Below, in pieces: positions 1 to 9,032 of a stretch of 64,000 bases of DNA. Every line of letters starts with the position of its first letter. The first letter of the stretch is position 1. The stretch comes from Gemmatimonadota bacterium. Its GTDB lineage: Bacteria; Latescibacterota; UBA2968; UBA8231. The DNA lies in NCBI GenBank assembly GCA_018660835.1, contig JABJJN010000091.1, forward strand, positions 1 to 64,000. The letters run 5' to 3'. Made by a program: the position numbers and the translations under genes. The notes under the pieces were generated by a model. That model had not been told where the DNA came from, did no database searches, and was given only the letters and a program-made list of their open reading frames with translations.

Positions 1-201
1 GGCACGTATTCGCTGCGTGACTGCGGTTGGGGCCGGCTTGCCGCCAAAGAGCGCCTCGAGTGCGAGTTGACGGTTCGCAATGGGGAAATCCTCTGGGACC
101 GCCAGGGATTGTCTTGCCCTGACTGGGAAGATGGCGGGCCGGACTATTTCAATATGCCTGGTACCCAGGCTCGTGGTATTGCACGATTGTGGCGCGATTG
201 A
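1..201 (+). CDS. C-terminal end of an amidohydrolase / dihydroorotase-like metallohydrolase (5' partial)
   Basis: Frame 1 is open from the window edge to a TGA at 199-201, giving 66 residues. The stretch LECELTVRNGEILWD followed by CPDW closely resembles the C-terminal beta-strands of amidohydrolase/deacetylase-type metallohydrolases, where a strand-turn-strand reading ...GKVVWDLNG... closes the small beta-sandwich domain. The metal-binding TIM barrel would lie upstream, outside the window, so substrate cannot be judged. The stop overlaps the ATG of the next gene (TGATG), which indicates translational coupling in an operon with the membrane protein and the Gfo/Idh oxidoreductase. The family call rests only on this tail. 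Confidence 0.55.
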   Translation, partial: GTYSLRDCGWGRLAAKERLECELTVRNGEILWDRQGLSCPDWEDGGPDYFNMPGTQARGIARLWRD

Positions 202-1226
202 TGTCGGATTCAACACCTGCCACATCCTGGCGCGCGCATCGGTGGCCCCTGCTTGCGTATCTGTTGCTTGCCGGATCTCGCCTGCCGCAGCCACTCGATG
301 TGGCCGAAGCGATTGCGCTGACACGCACCGATCTGGCATGGGGAGACTGGTTGACCTTCGGTTATTCCCCAGGATATTTGCTGATTCTGGATGTGTGGGC
401 AACAGCCACATCAAGTCCCCTGTGGTTGCACACCCTGGGGCTGGCAACGGGCCTGCTGGCACTCATCATGGCACCCCACGTGCTTCGCGGACTCGCCGGT
501 GTACACGCCAGTACTGGTGCGATGTGGTTTCTCTGTTGTTCGCCCTTCATCGTCGACCATCTGGTGCGGGTCACGCCGTCGAGTCTGGCATTACTCACAG
601 TGATGGGATCGACTCTATGCTTTCTCGAATTCTTGCGCGCTGGCGATAATCGCTGGCTCGCGGGTTGGGCTGCAACCAGCCTTGCCGCCCTGCTGCTACA
701 CGGTGGACTCTATGTTCTGCCCTTGTTACAGTCGGCGTGCATGCTCATCGCTCGCGAACGCACTCATGCTCGGCAGCGGCAGTGGTGGCTCGCGCAGATA
801 CTGCCGTTGGCCCTGTTCGTCAGCCTTTTTGCCGATCCTGTGGAGCGTTTTCTGCGCTCAAGGATCGGCGATATCGCCGCGCCTTTGGAAGCATTGGAGG
901 GCCTGGGCCGTGTGAGTGAGGGTCTGAATTTGCCCGGCACACTGGCAGCAGCAGCGCTGATTTTTTTCCTGCTCTTTTCTGGGCTACGTGCGCAACAAGG
1001 CAATCGTCGCGATCCACGACGTTCTCTGCTGTGGGCCGGTTGGTTGGCTCCCGGTGCGATCTGGCTGTTGTGGTTGCCTTATCCATTCTATGCCTTGATG
1101 GCAGCCCCCTTCCTGGCAGCCGTCGTCAGCGCCGGGATTCGCACGTATCCCCAATGGGGTCGGCAGGTCCTGTGGACGGCGATCCTGTTCATCTATGGCT
1201 GGGGCCACATGACGGTGCTACGATGA
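201..1226 (+). CDS. Polytopic membrane protein, possibly GT39/ArnT-like glycosyltransferase
   Basis: A 341-residue, strongly hydrophobic protein with roughly 8-10 predicted membrane segments and short Arg-rich loops. The ATG at 201 overlaps the previous stop; a GTG at 189 in the same frame is less likely because it would overlap the upstream gene further. The first extracytoplasmic loop contains DVAEA before a WLTFGYSPGY stretch, loosely recalling the acidic loop of PMT/ArnT-type transferases, but no diagnostic motif is clear. It sits between an amidohydrolase and a Gfo/Idh oxidoreductase with coding overlaps on both sides, so the three are probably co-expressed. Function remains open; the glycosyltransferase idea is weak. 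Confidence 0.6.
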   Translation: MSDSTPATSWRAHRWPLLAYLLLAGSRLPQPLDVAEAIALTRTDLAWGDWLTFGYSPGYLLILDVWATATSSPLWLHTLGLATGLLALIMAPHVLRGLAGVHASTGAMWFLCCSPFIVDHLVRVTPSSLALLTVMGSTLCFLEFLRAGDNRWLAGWAATSLAALLLHGGLYVLPLLQSACMLIARERTHARQRQWWLAQILPLALFVSLFADPVERFLRSRIGDIAAPLEALEGLGRVSEGLNLPGTLAAAALIFFLLFSGLRAQQGNRRDPRRSLLWAGWLAPGAIWLLWLPYPFYALMAAPFLAAVVSAGIRTYPQWGRQVLWTAILFIYGWGHMTVLR

Positions 1227-2212
1227 GCTTGATTCGCTGGGGAATTGTTGGTTGTGGAAATGTATGTGAGGTGAAATCAGGGCCGGCGCTGCAAAAGGCC
1301 GATGGCTCGCAGCTTGTCGCCGTCATGCGTCGCGATGGTGAACGGGCCGCCGACTTTGCCCAGCGCCACGACGTGCCGCGTTGGTACGATGATGCAGACG
1401 CGCTGATCTGTGATGAGGGTGTGGACGCCGTCTATATCGCGACACCTCCCTCGACGCACCTGGAACTGACGCGCAAGGTCGCCGCTGCGGGCAAACCCGT
1501 CTATGTGGAGAAACCCATCGCCTGCACCGCCGATGAGGCACAGCAGATGACGGCAGTCTGTGCTGAGGCAGGAGTCCCACTGTTCGTCGCCTACTATCGG
1601 CGACGACTCCCCGTGTTCATGCAGGTCGAACAATGGCTGCAGGAGGGCGCGATCGGTGACATACGCTTCGTCAACATCCGCCTCTTCGGCTCCCCGTCTC
1701 AAGCGGATCTGAGTGGCGCCGGTGCCGGCTGGCGAGTGGAGCCACAGATCGCAGGAAAGGGTGGCTATTTCCACGACCTGGGTTGTCATCAGCTCGATGT
1801 GCTCGACTATCTGTTGGGCCCCATCCACGAAGCCTGCGGCCAGGCAGTCAATCAGGCAGGTCTCTACAATTGTGACGATGCACTCACCGCTGCCTGGCAA
1901 CATGCCTCCGGGGCGGTAGGTAGTGGCTTGTGGGTCTTCACCGCCTACAAGGACAGTCGGACAGAAGAGATCGAAATCGTTGGGAGCGAGGGCCGGATCT
2001 GCTGCTCTGCCTTTGATCTGGCACGCCCCCTGCGCCTTGAGCGGGAGTTGAAGCCGGTGGAGGAAGTCACGATCGCCCCTCCCGACCACGTGCAACAGCC
2101 CCTCATCCAGAGCATCGTCGATGATCTGCGGGGCTTGGGGTCTTGTCCGAGCACAGGCGAGTCCGCCTTGCGTACGGCCCGCGTGATGGACTCGATCCTG
2201 CGCGTTACCTGA
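1223..2212 (+). CDS. Gfo/Idh/MocA family NAD(P)-dependent oxidoreductase
   Basis: 329 residues starting at an ATG that overlaps the previous stop (ATGA). The Rossmann nucleotide-binding turn is GIVGCGNVCE (residues 7-16), and the family EKP motif is at 96-98 (VYVEKPIA). The catalytic dyad region reads HDLGCHQLD with His189 as the likely acid/base. Length and layout, N-terminal Rossmann domain then alpha/beta substrate domain, match sugar and cyclitol dehydrogenases of this family. The substrate cannot be deduced. Third gene of the operon with the amidohydrolase and membrane protein, hinting at processing of an amide- or ester-bearing sugar. Convergent with the MscS gene, 23 bases away. Confidence 0.9.
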   Translation: MSLIRWGIVGCGNVCEVKSGPALQKADGSQLVAVMRRDGERAADFAQRHDVPRWYDDADALICDEGVDAVYIATPPSTHLELTRKVAAAGKPVYVEKPIACTADEAQQMTAVCAEAGVPLFVAYYRRRLPVFMQVEQWLQEGAIGDIRFVNIRLFGSPSQADLSGAGAGWRVEPQIAGKGGYFHDLGCHQLDVLDYLLGPIHEACGQAVNQAGLYNCDDALTAAWQHASGAVGSGLWVFTAYKDSRTEEIEIVGSEGRICCSAFDLARPLRLERELKPVEEVTIAPPDHVQQPLIQSIVDDLRGLGSCPSTGESALRTARVMDSILRVT

Positions 2213-2235
2213 GCCAGCCTAGGTTACTTGTCAGT

Positions 2236-3462
2236 CTACGGGGATTCGCGCAGCGCCGTGAAATCCGCTCCTGTGGGCTCCTGGAAGATTCGCAGCTCGA
2301 ACATGGGCACCACGGCGAGCAGGTGGTCGAAGATATCCGCCTGAATCTCCTCGTATTTCACCCATTCGATATCACGCGTGAAAACGTAGATCTCAATAGG
2401 TAACCCCTGGGGTGTCGGTGCCAGCTGACGCACCAGGAAGGTCAGATCCTGGTGGATATTGGGATGTTGTCTGAGATAGGCGATGATATAGGCGCGCAGG
2501 GTACCAACATTCGTCAGCCGCCGACCATTGATTAGCTCCTGCGCCTCCGTGACATGCTCAGCATTGTAGCGCTCCACCTCCGCACGCCGTTGCCTTATAC
2601 CCTCTGCGAGCAATTCGAACCGCTCAAAACGCTCGAGCATCTGTACGTCACAGAGTCGGATCGTACTCATGTCGATGTAGAGGGCTCGTTTGATACGACG
2701 GCCACCACTTTCCGACATACCGCGCCAATTCTTGAAGGATGTTTCCACAAGTTTGTACGTCGGAATCGTCGTAATCGTCTTGTCCCAGTTCTGTACTTTC
2801 ACGGTATGCAGGGCAATGTCGATGACATCCCCGTCGGCTCCGAAGGCGGGTGCTTCGATCCAGTCGCCGACCCGTACGAGTCGATTCGCCGTGATCGTGA
2901 TGCTGGCGACGATATTGAGGATCGTGTCGCGAAACACGAGGATGATGACCGCCATCAGAGCGCCGATACCCGACATAAGCACCCAAGGTGAACGGCCGGT
3001 CAAAACGGCGACCGTCATCAGACCACCCAGGATGTAGACGACGAGTTTGACGATTTGGGCATAACTCTTGATCGGCACTTCGCTGGCACTGGCGAAGTCC
3101 CCGGATAGATCCTGGAAGGCATTGATCACCGCCCCCGTGACCATCAGCAAGACCAGCAGCAAGGCTGCACTCACCACCTGACGAACCATCTCCAGGTCAC
3201 CTGGCAGCGCATCAGCCCCGTAGTACAGAACAATGACCGGCGCCAAGAGCGCCATTCGGCGCAGCACATTCCGCTGCAGCAGCACATCGTCTGCTTTTGT
3301 ACGGGTCGTGCGGATCAGGCCACCAATCCAGCGCACCAGCACCTGGCGCGTCACGATATTGCTCAGTGCTGCCAGAGCCAGAACAGCGATCAGGCGCACG
3401 AACCACGCCGTCATCCCATGCACGGCGAGCCACGACTCAGCCTGCTGCCAGACCTCACTCAT
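2236..3462 (-). CDS. MscS-family miniconductance mechanosensitive channel (YbdG-like)
   Basis: 408 residues, close to the length of the E. coli YbdG type. Hydrophobic segments lie near residues 20-42, 70-87, 95-115, 136-156 and 160-180. The pore-lining helix and vestibule entrance follow as SGIGALMAVIILVFRDT, then NIVASITITANRLVRVGDWIE, the classical MscS transition from membrane to beta domain. The cytoplasmic signature SGGRRIKRALYID (252-264) and the long insert before the last alpha/beta domain are typical of the YbdG/miniconductance subgroup. The role is release of solutes on osmotic downshock. The ATG has a good ribosome-binding site (GGGGAG, 7 bases upstream). Single gene, divergent from the helicase gene. 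Confidence 0.93.
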   Translation of the reverse strand: MSEVWQQAESWLAVHGMTAWFVRLIAVLALAALSNIVTRQVLVRWIGGLIRTTRTKADDVLLQRNVLRRMALLAPVIVLYYGADALPGDLEMVRQVVSAALLLVLLMVTGAVINAFQDLSGDFASASEVPIKSYAQIVKLVVYILGGLMTVAVLTGRSPWVLMSGIGALMAVIILVFRDTILNIVASITITANRLVRVGDWIEAPAFGADGDVIDIALHTVKVQNWDKTITTIPTYKLVETSFKNWRGMSESGGRRIKRALYIDMSTIRLCDVQMLERFERFELLAEGIRQRRAEVERYNAEHVTEAQELINGRRLTNVGTLRAYIIAYLRQHPNIHQDLTFLVRQLAPTPQGLPIEIYVFTRDIEWVKYEEIQADIFDHLLAVVPMFELRIFQEPTGADFTALRESP

Positions 3463-3648
3463 TTTCTATCTCCCCAGACGGTGCAGGACCGGTTGATGAC
3501 AGTCGATTTTCGCTCACGGAGTTTCCATTGTTCATACAGCAGGGGTACCTTCTTGCTCACACGATGTGTCAACTAATATGGGTCGCAATCACGATCAGGC
3601 ACGACTGACCGTGGTTCTTCCTCTACCGCCTGTGGAATTCTCTGTCCC

Positions 3649-6600
3649 GTGACCACACCTCCCACTGCACCGGATCAACGAATCACGCGGCTGTTAGCCG
3701 AGTTGCCGCAGGCGATGCTGCGAGAACAGGTGGGATTGGGCCGCCATCTCAATGCTCTGCGCCAGGGATTGCTCGAGGGGCGAGTCTCCAAACGACTCGT
3801 GGCGGATCTGGATCGGATACAACAGGACCTGCGTCGTTCAGTGCGGACCCGCAAGACTCGTGAAAGAGCTTTGCAGACAGTGAGCATCCGTTTCCCCGAA
3901 GAGCTGCCCATCAGCGCCCGGGTAGACGACATCCGAGAAGCGATTGAGCAAAATCCCGTCGTTGTCATCGCCGGCGACACGGGATCAGGAAAGACCACAC
4001 AGATTCCCAAGATTTGCCTGCAGGCAGCGCGTGGCAAAGCTGCCAGGATCGCCGTGACCCAACCACGTCGTGTGGCAGCTCTGTCGCTGTCTCGCAGACT
4101 TGCGGAGGAATTGGACGTTGAATGGGGTCAGCAGGTAGGTGCCAAGATTCGCTTTCGTGACCAGACGGCACCGCAGACCTTGGTCAAGTTCGTCACAGAC
4201 GGCATGCTCCTCGCCGAGATTCGCTCGGACCGCGACCTGCTCGAATACGACACGTTGATCGTAGACGAAGCGCATGAGCGCTCTCTCAACATCGATTTTC
4301 TCCTGGGATACCTGCGTTCTCTTCGCGAGCGTCGCCCCGATTTGAAGATCATCATCACTTCTGCGACAATCGACACGCAGAGTTTCTCGGATGCCTTCGA
4401 TGGTGCACCCATTATCGAAGTCTCCGGACGCATGTTCCCCGTTGAGGTCCGCCACTGGCCCCTCGAAGAGTTGTTCGAGGAGGAAGGCGGCGACCTGTCG
4501 TATACGGACGGCGCCGCGACAGCCGTCGAACGTCTGTTGGCAGAAGGTGGGCGCGGCGATGTGCTCGTCTTCATGCCTTCGGAGCGGGATATCCGCGAGA
4601 CACGTGATCTGCTGGAAGCCCGCCTTAGCTCGTCCAGAACCTCTGGACCTGTCGAAGTGATGCCCTTGTTCTCGCGATTGTCTGCCGCTGAACAACACCG
4701 CGTCTTTGGCGAACACTCCGGGCGACGCGTTGTGATCGCCACCAATATCGCTGAAACGTCCCTGACCATTCCGGGAATCCGCTACGTCGTCGATACCGGT
4801 TTGGCTCGCGTGAGTCGTTACAACCCGCGGACGCAGACACAGCGTTTGCCGATCGAAGCGGTCAGCCAATCCAGCGCCGAGCAACGCAAAGGTCGATGCG
4901 GTCGCATCGCCGCGGGAATTTGCGTACGACTGTACGGAGAAGAGGACTTCCTTTCTCGCCTGGAGTACACACAGCCCGAGATCCAGCGCGCCAATCTCGC
5001 CGATGTCATTCTACGCATGCTCGATTTGGAATTTGGCGCCGTGGAGAATTTCCCCTTCATCGATCCGCCACAGCCTGCGGCGATCAAGGGTGGCTATCAG
5101 ATGTTGGAAGAGCTGGGTGCCATCGATCAGGACAAGCGCCTGACGCGCCTCGGTGTCGACATGGCACATTTGCCGATCGCCCCTACCGTGTCACGCATGA
5201 TCCTGCAGGCCCACGCTGAGGGGGCCCTGCCTGAAGTACTGGTCATTGCCGCCGCTATTTCGGTACAGGACCCGCGCGAACGACCGACCGACAAGCAGAC
5301 GGAAGCAGATGCGCAGCACCGGCGCTTCTACGACTCGCGCTCAGATTTCATCTCCCTCTTCAATATCTGGCATGCCTATCACGAACGACTCGAGACGGGT
5401 ACACAGAGCCAGATGCGCCGATTCTGTCGGGAACATTTCCTCTCTTTCATGCGCATGCGCGAATGGCGCGATATCCATGCGCAGTTGGTATCCACTCTGC
5501 GGGAAAAGGGTGGTTTCCGCCTCGACGTGAGTTGTCTGGGACGAGACGAAGGAGACGCGGACAACGAAACGGCTGTCCGAGTCGGCGCCGAAGCGTATGA
5601 TGCCATCCATCGCTGCATCCTCACGGGTCTGTTCAGCAATGTGGCACAGAAGAAACAGGAGCCCAAAGCACACAATCTCTACAATGCGGCTCGCGGTCGG
5701 CAGGTCATGTTGTTTCCTGGTTCAAGTCTGTTTCAACGATCCGGCAAGAAGAAGACAAAGAATCCCGCTTGGATCATCGCCGCTGAGATGGTCGAGACCA
5801 ACAGACTCTATGGACGAACGGCGGCCGCGATTGACCCTGCCTGGATCGAGCAGCTTGGAGCATACCTGTGCCGTGTCAGTCATCGTGATCCACACTGGAG
5901 TCGTTCTGCCTCCCGGGTTCTAGCCCATGAAACGGTACGCCTTCACGGTCTTGTGGTTGCCAATCGCCGCATCGGTTACAGCCGCATCGCGCCGCGGGAA
6001 GCAACGGACATTTTCATCCGCGAGGCACTGATCGCTGACGACGTCGACGGAGTTCGCCATCCATTCCTCGAGCACAACCGTCTATTACGAGGACGCCTGG
6101 ATGCCTGGCAAGCGCGACAGCGGCAACAGCACCCGGTGGATCTGGACGATGCCTTCCACGACTTCTATGCCGAAAGACTTCCTGAAGGGGTCGGTGCAGT
6201 AGCCGATCTGAACAAGCTGGTCAAGGACCAGGGCGGTGATGACTTCCTCCATGCCGAGGAATCCGCCTTGCTCGCAGGTCACGATCTTGCGCTGGATGAC
6301 GATGCCTTCCCTTCGAGTGTCGAACTTGGCGACGGCGAACCTTTGCCCCTCGTCTATGCTTACTCACCGGGCCAGGATGAGGACGGAGTCACCCTCCGTG
6401 TTCCCTATCGACTCGTCGATGCCGTTCGCCCTGAGGTGCTCGAATGGCTTGTACCCGGACTGCGAGAGGAGAAGGTCACGTACTTGCTCCGTTCACTTCC
6501 CAAGGCGCTGCGCAAGCGTTTCGTACCCGTGCCGGAGACAGCACGCAGGCTCGCACCAAAATTGAGACCTGCAGATGGATCTTTCCTCGATGCACTGGAA

Positions 6601-7674
6601 CGATGTGTGGAGCAGGAGTGCGGCATCAAGGTGCGTCGCACGGACTGGGACGCAGAGCAGATCCCCGCCCATTTGACGATGCGCGTCGAGGTGGAGGGTC
6701 GTGGTGGTGAGACCATCGTGGCAGGTCGAGACCTGTCGGCGTTGACGTCACAACTCGAGCGACCTGCAGCAGCGCCCGTTCAGGCCGGTGCCGCGTGGCA
6801 GGATGTGGTCAAACAGTGGGAACAGGATGACGTCATCGATTGGTCTTTTGGTGATCTGCCCGAACGCCTGGAGGTGACGCAGGTTTCGGGTGTGCCTGTC
6901 TTTGGTTTCCCGGGGCTGCAACTAGATGGCAGCAGCGTGCACGTGCGTGTATTTCCCCAACGGGAAGAAGCCGAAATCTCGACCCCAGATGGTCTGATAC
7001 GCCTGTGTGAATTCGCTTTGCGTGATGAAGTGGCCTGGCTGCAACGCGAGTTACGTGACCTGCGCAAGCTCGTCTCCGATCATCGATCTCTTGGAGAGCC
7101 AGCCGAACTTGAGGCGCAGGCCTACACTTCCGTCGCTCGCTATCTCTTCCTGCAGCCGCCTTTGTTGCCTTTGACGCAGGCACGATTTGCTGAGCGTGTG
7201 CAGACAGCGCGTGATCGACTCGGCGGCCTGTCGGAGCGAATTCTTGATCAGATCGAGGACATCGTCCACTGGCGATCTGAGATCATCGCCATCGGTCAAC
7301 CCTATCCAGAGCTCAGTGCAGATCTCAAGCGCTTACTACCGAAGGGATTTCTCGCTATCACCGACACTGAACGTCTGGGTGATCTGGTGAGGTATCTGAA
7401 GGCAGTGCACGTACGAGCAGATCGCTATCGCGCAGATGGATCCAAGGATCGCATCAAGGCGCGCCAGATCCAACCCTTTGATGACGAGTTGCAGAAGATC
7501 TCCGGCGACCTTGCTACACAGGGTGCAGCGCGTCGACAACAGATCGGCATCTACCGCTGGCTGTTGGAAGAGTATCGGATTTCCGTCTTCGCCCAGGAGT
7601 TGGGCACAGCTCAGCGAGTATCCGCCAAACGCCTGGAAAAGCAATTGGAAGCAGTGGACAAGGCCGGTAGCTGA
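3649..7674 (+). CDS. hrpA: ATP-dependent RNA helicase HrpA (DEAH box)
   Basis: 1341 residues, the usual size for HrpA (about 1300). Walker A is GDTGSGKT (109-116), the DEAH box is at 206-209, SAT at 238-240, and motif VI reads QRKGRCGR near 412-420. A helicase-associated domain, an OB-fold region and the long HrpA-specific C-terminal extension follow, ending in an Arg/Lys-rich tail. The enzyme unwinds RNA; in E. coli HrpA rescues stalled or collided ribosomes and processes mRNA. The start is taken as GTG at 3649, since no ATG lies close by in frame. It is a single transcription unit, divergent from the MscS gene. A paralogous HrpB gene sits at 58.5-61 kb. Confidence 0.96.
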   Translation: MTTPPTAPDQRITRLLAELPQAMLREQVGLGRHLNALRQGLLEGRVSKRLVADLDRIQQDLRRSVRTRKTRERALQTVSIRFPEELPISARVDDIREAIEQNPVVVIAGDTGSGKTTQIPKICLQAARGKAARIAVTQPRRVAALSLSRRLAEELDVEWGQQVGAKIRFRDQTAPQTLVKFVTDGMLLAEIRSDRDLLEYDTLIVDEAHERSLNIDFLLGYLRSLRERRPDLKIIITSATIDTQSFSDAFDGAPIIEVSGRMFPVEVRHWPLEELFEEEGGDLSYTDGAATAVERLLAEGGRGDVLVFMPSERDIRETRDLLEARLSSSRTSGPVEVMPLFSRLSAAEQHRVFGEHSGRRVVIATNIAETSLTIPGIRYVVDTGLARVSRYNPRTQTQRLPIEAVSQSSAEQRKGRCGRIAAGICVRLYGEEDFLSRLEYTQPEIQRANLADVILRMLDLEFGAVENFPFIDPPQPAAIKGGYQMLEELGAIDQDKRLTRLGVDMAHLPIAPTVSRMILQAHAEGALPEVLVIAAAISVQDPRERPTDKQTEADAQHRRFYDSRSDFISLFNIWHAYHERLETGTQSQMRRFCREHFLSFMRMREWRDIHAQLVSTLREKGGFRLDVSCLGRDEGDADNETAVRVGAEAYDAIHRCILTGLFSNVAQKKQEPKAHNLYNAARGRQVMLFPGSSLFQRSGKKKTKNPAWIIAAEMVETNRLYGRTAAAIDPAWIEQLGAYLCRVSHRDPHWSRSASRVLAHETVRLHGLVVANRRIGYSRIAPREATDIFIREALIADDVDGVRHPFLEHNRLLRGRLDAWQARQRQQHPVDLDDAFHDFYAERLPEGVGAVADLNKLVKDQGGDDFLHAEESALLAGHDLALDDDAFPSSVELGDGEPLPLVYAYSPGQDEDGVTLRVPYRLVDAVRPEVLEWLVPGLREEKVTYLLRSLPKALRKRFVPVPETARRLAPKLRPADGSFLDALERCVEQECGIKVRRTDWDAEQIPAHLTMRVEVEGRGGETIVAGRDLSALTSQLERPAAAPVQAGAAWQDVVKQWEQDDVIDWSFGDLPERLEVTQVSGVPVFGFPGLQLDGSSVHVRVFPQREEAEISTPDGLIRLCEFALRDEVAWLQRELRDLRKLVSDHRSLGEPAELEAQAYTSVARYLFLQPPLLPLTQARFAERVQTARDRLGGLSERILDQIEDIVHWRSEIIAIGQPYPELSADLKRLLPKGFLAITDTERLGDLVRYLKAVHVRADRYRADGSKDRIKARQIQPFDDELQKISGDLATQGAARRQQIGIYRWLLEEYRISVFAQELGTAQRVSAKRLEKQLEAVDKAGS

Positions 7675-7716
7675 ATCTGGCAGGCCCTCGATAAGACTTG
7701 ATCCCTCGCGCCTGTG

Positions 7717-7732
7717 ACCTATATATATAGGT
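7717..7732. repeat. Perfect 16-bp palindrome, AT-rich core
   Basis: The sequence ACCTATATATATAGGT is identical to its reverse complement. It lies 55 bases upstream of the small coiled-coil gene, in the gap after hrpA. The core could also serve as a -10-like region. Two copies of TACGCCCGG follow at about 7732 and 7750. An operator or promoter role is inference from position and symmetry only. Confidence 0.55.
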
Positions 7733-7786
7733 ACGCCCGGCCGTTCTATACGCCCGGATTCTGCTCTTGATCCACCTGGAATTGGA

Positions 7787-8107
7787 ATGCAAGCTCTCGA
7801 ACTTCCTGCCATGTTAGGCGCTCTCTTCTTCTCCTTTGGCGTTATTGTGGCCAAAGTGATGACAACGTCATTGATCGGACGGATGAACCGGCAGATCAAT
7901 CAGGTTGCCCAAATTAAGAGCGAAGCCCTGGGTCGGTTGAAGGCCGCCCAGAGTCAGAAGCAGATCATCGAGAAGAACAAGAGCCTGTTGGACAAGAAGA
8001 AGGGCAAGATCGCGAAGAAGATCGGGCGATTGAAGAAGGAGATGGGCGAGATGCAGGAAGAAGAATCGGCGCGAAGGAAACGTTCCGAGTCTCGTCGCGT
8101 TACCTGA
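7787..8107 (+). CDS. Small membrane-anchored, lysine-rich coiled-coil protein, unknown function
   Basis: 106 residues. Residues 8-26 (MLGALFFSFGVIVAKVM region) form one hydrophobic segment. It is followed by a nearly uninterrupted charged helix from about residue 32 to 100, rich in Lys, Gln and Glu, with heptad-like spacing (LKAAQSQKQIIEKNKSLLDK). It is predicted to be anchored by its N-terminus with a long basic coiled coil. I recognise no family. It is preceded by a perfect palindrome and followed within 25 bases by a strong bidirectional terminator, so it looks like a monocistronic unit, although read-through from hrpA (112-base gap) is possible. A cytoplasmic coiled coil could bind RNA or membrane partners, but nothing shows this directly. 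Confidence 0.75.
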   Translation: MQALELPAMLGALFFSFGVIVAKVMTTSLIGRMNRQINQVAQIKSEALGRLKAAQSQKQIIEKNKSLLDKKKGKIAKKIGRLKKEMGEMQEEESARRKRSESRRVT

Positions 8108-8131
8108 GCCCAGCAAACAAACAAAAAAACA

Positions 8132-8170
8132 GGCGCCCCAACCTTCTGCAGGTTGGGGCGCCTTTTCATT
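8132..8170. terminator. Bidirectional rho-independent terminator
   Basis: A perfect 12-bp GC-rich stem (GGCGCCCCAACC paired with GGTTGGGGCGCC) closes a 7-base loop at 8144-8150. It is followed on the plus strand by TTTTCATT and flanked on the left by an A-rich tract (8115-8130) that becomes a U tract for minus-strand transcripts. It separates the convergent coiled-coil gene and sugar isomerase-like gene, and should end transcription in both directions. Confidence 0.9.
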
Positions 8171-8214
8171 TCTGGCTCACCGCTGCCCACAGTTCGGGCA
8201 ACCGGCACGTCTGA

Positions 8215-9021
8215 TCAGATATTCGCCTTGAGCCAGGTGTAGCACTTCTCGTAGCCAATACCACCCTCTGCTTCAGGACCCTCGTATTCAGCGGTCCAGG
8301 CGCCATCATAGCCGGCTTTTACCAGGCAGGCACGCGCGTGATCCAGGTGGATTTCACCCTCGCCGAGGGCGGCGCCCTTGTAGTTCTCTCGTGAACCGGT
8401 GCCGTCTTTCATGTGGGTATGAAACACATGGGGCGCCAGGATCTCGTAGAAGTGATCGATTTTATCCAGGTCGTGTCCGAACCAACGGTAGTTCATCGTG
8501 TCCAGATTGACACCCAGTCGCGACGAACCGACGCGCTCGATCAGGCTCAGCTGCCAGTCTCCGTCGTTCGTTGACACGCCATGGTTGTCCAAGGCGATGC
8601 GAACGTTGAGTTCCTCGAGGAATTCGGCGCAACGCTGGAATGCTTCCAACATCATGCCATCCCATTTCCCTTCGGGCACCAGACCACCTCTGTTCCAACC
8701 ACCGTCGGAACGGATGATATCCGTGCCAGCGTGAGGGATGATCTGGCAGACTCGCCGATAACGTGCGACTTGTGCTTCCCAATCGCTGCGCTCTGCCTGC
8801 AAGAAGTCATTGCCCGCAGCCACGGCTGAGATCGTCATGCCAACACTGTCAAACAACGCTCGAACCTGCTCTGCACGACGACCATCATCGTCGTCCGCTT
8901 CGTCCCAGATATCACCGATCTGTAGTTCGCAGGACGTATAGCCGATTTCGCTGGCTCGCCGCGCAAAACCCTCCAGATCATACCCGGGCCAGTTGTAGTG
9001 GATGACACCTATACTCGACAC
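8215..9021 (-). CDS. Sugar phosphate isomerase/epimerase-like TIM barrel (xylose isomerase-like)
   Basis: 268 residues; GTG start with AGGAG 9 bases upstream. The fold is the AP-endonuclease-2/xylose-isomerase type. Candidate metal ligands are Asp145 (in IALDNHG, where many relatives carry Glu), Asp174 (VNLDTMN), His203 (HTHMKD) and Glu246 (TAEYEG). Such proteins act as ketose 3-epimerases, inosose isomerases or dehydratases, and also as lyases in the 3-keto-glycoside and C-glycoside pathways, where they partner Gfo/Idh dehydrogenases. No signal peptide, so cytoplasmic. It lies 11 bases downstream of the FKBP gene and is probably co-transcribed with it; the bidirectional terminator closes the unit. 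Substrate unknown. Confidence 0.85.
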   Translation of the reverse strand: MSSIGVIHYNWPGYDLEGFARRASEIGYTSCELQIGDIWDEADDDDGRRAEQVRALFDSVGMTISAVAAGNDFLQAERSDWEAQVARYRRVCQIIPHAGTDIIRSDGGWNRGGLVPEGKWDGMMLEAFQRCAEFLEELNVRIALDNHGVSTNDGDWQLSLIERVGSSRLGVNLDTMNYRWFGHDLDKIDHFYEILAPHVFHTHMKDGTGSRENYKGAALGEGEIHLDHARACLVKAGYDGAWTAEYEGPEAEGGIGYEKCYTWLKANI

Positions 9022-9032
9022 GCTGGCTTCTC

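Noticed and set aside
1277..2095. 272-codon open frame on the minus strand
   Set aside because: Lies wholly opposite the Gfo/Idh gene (1223-2212), which has clear motifs; it is antisense shadow with no family features.
3985..4884. 299-codon minus-strand frame
   Set aside because: Antisense of the hrpA helicase core; no ribosome-binding site or domain.
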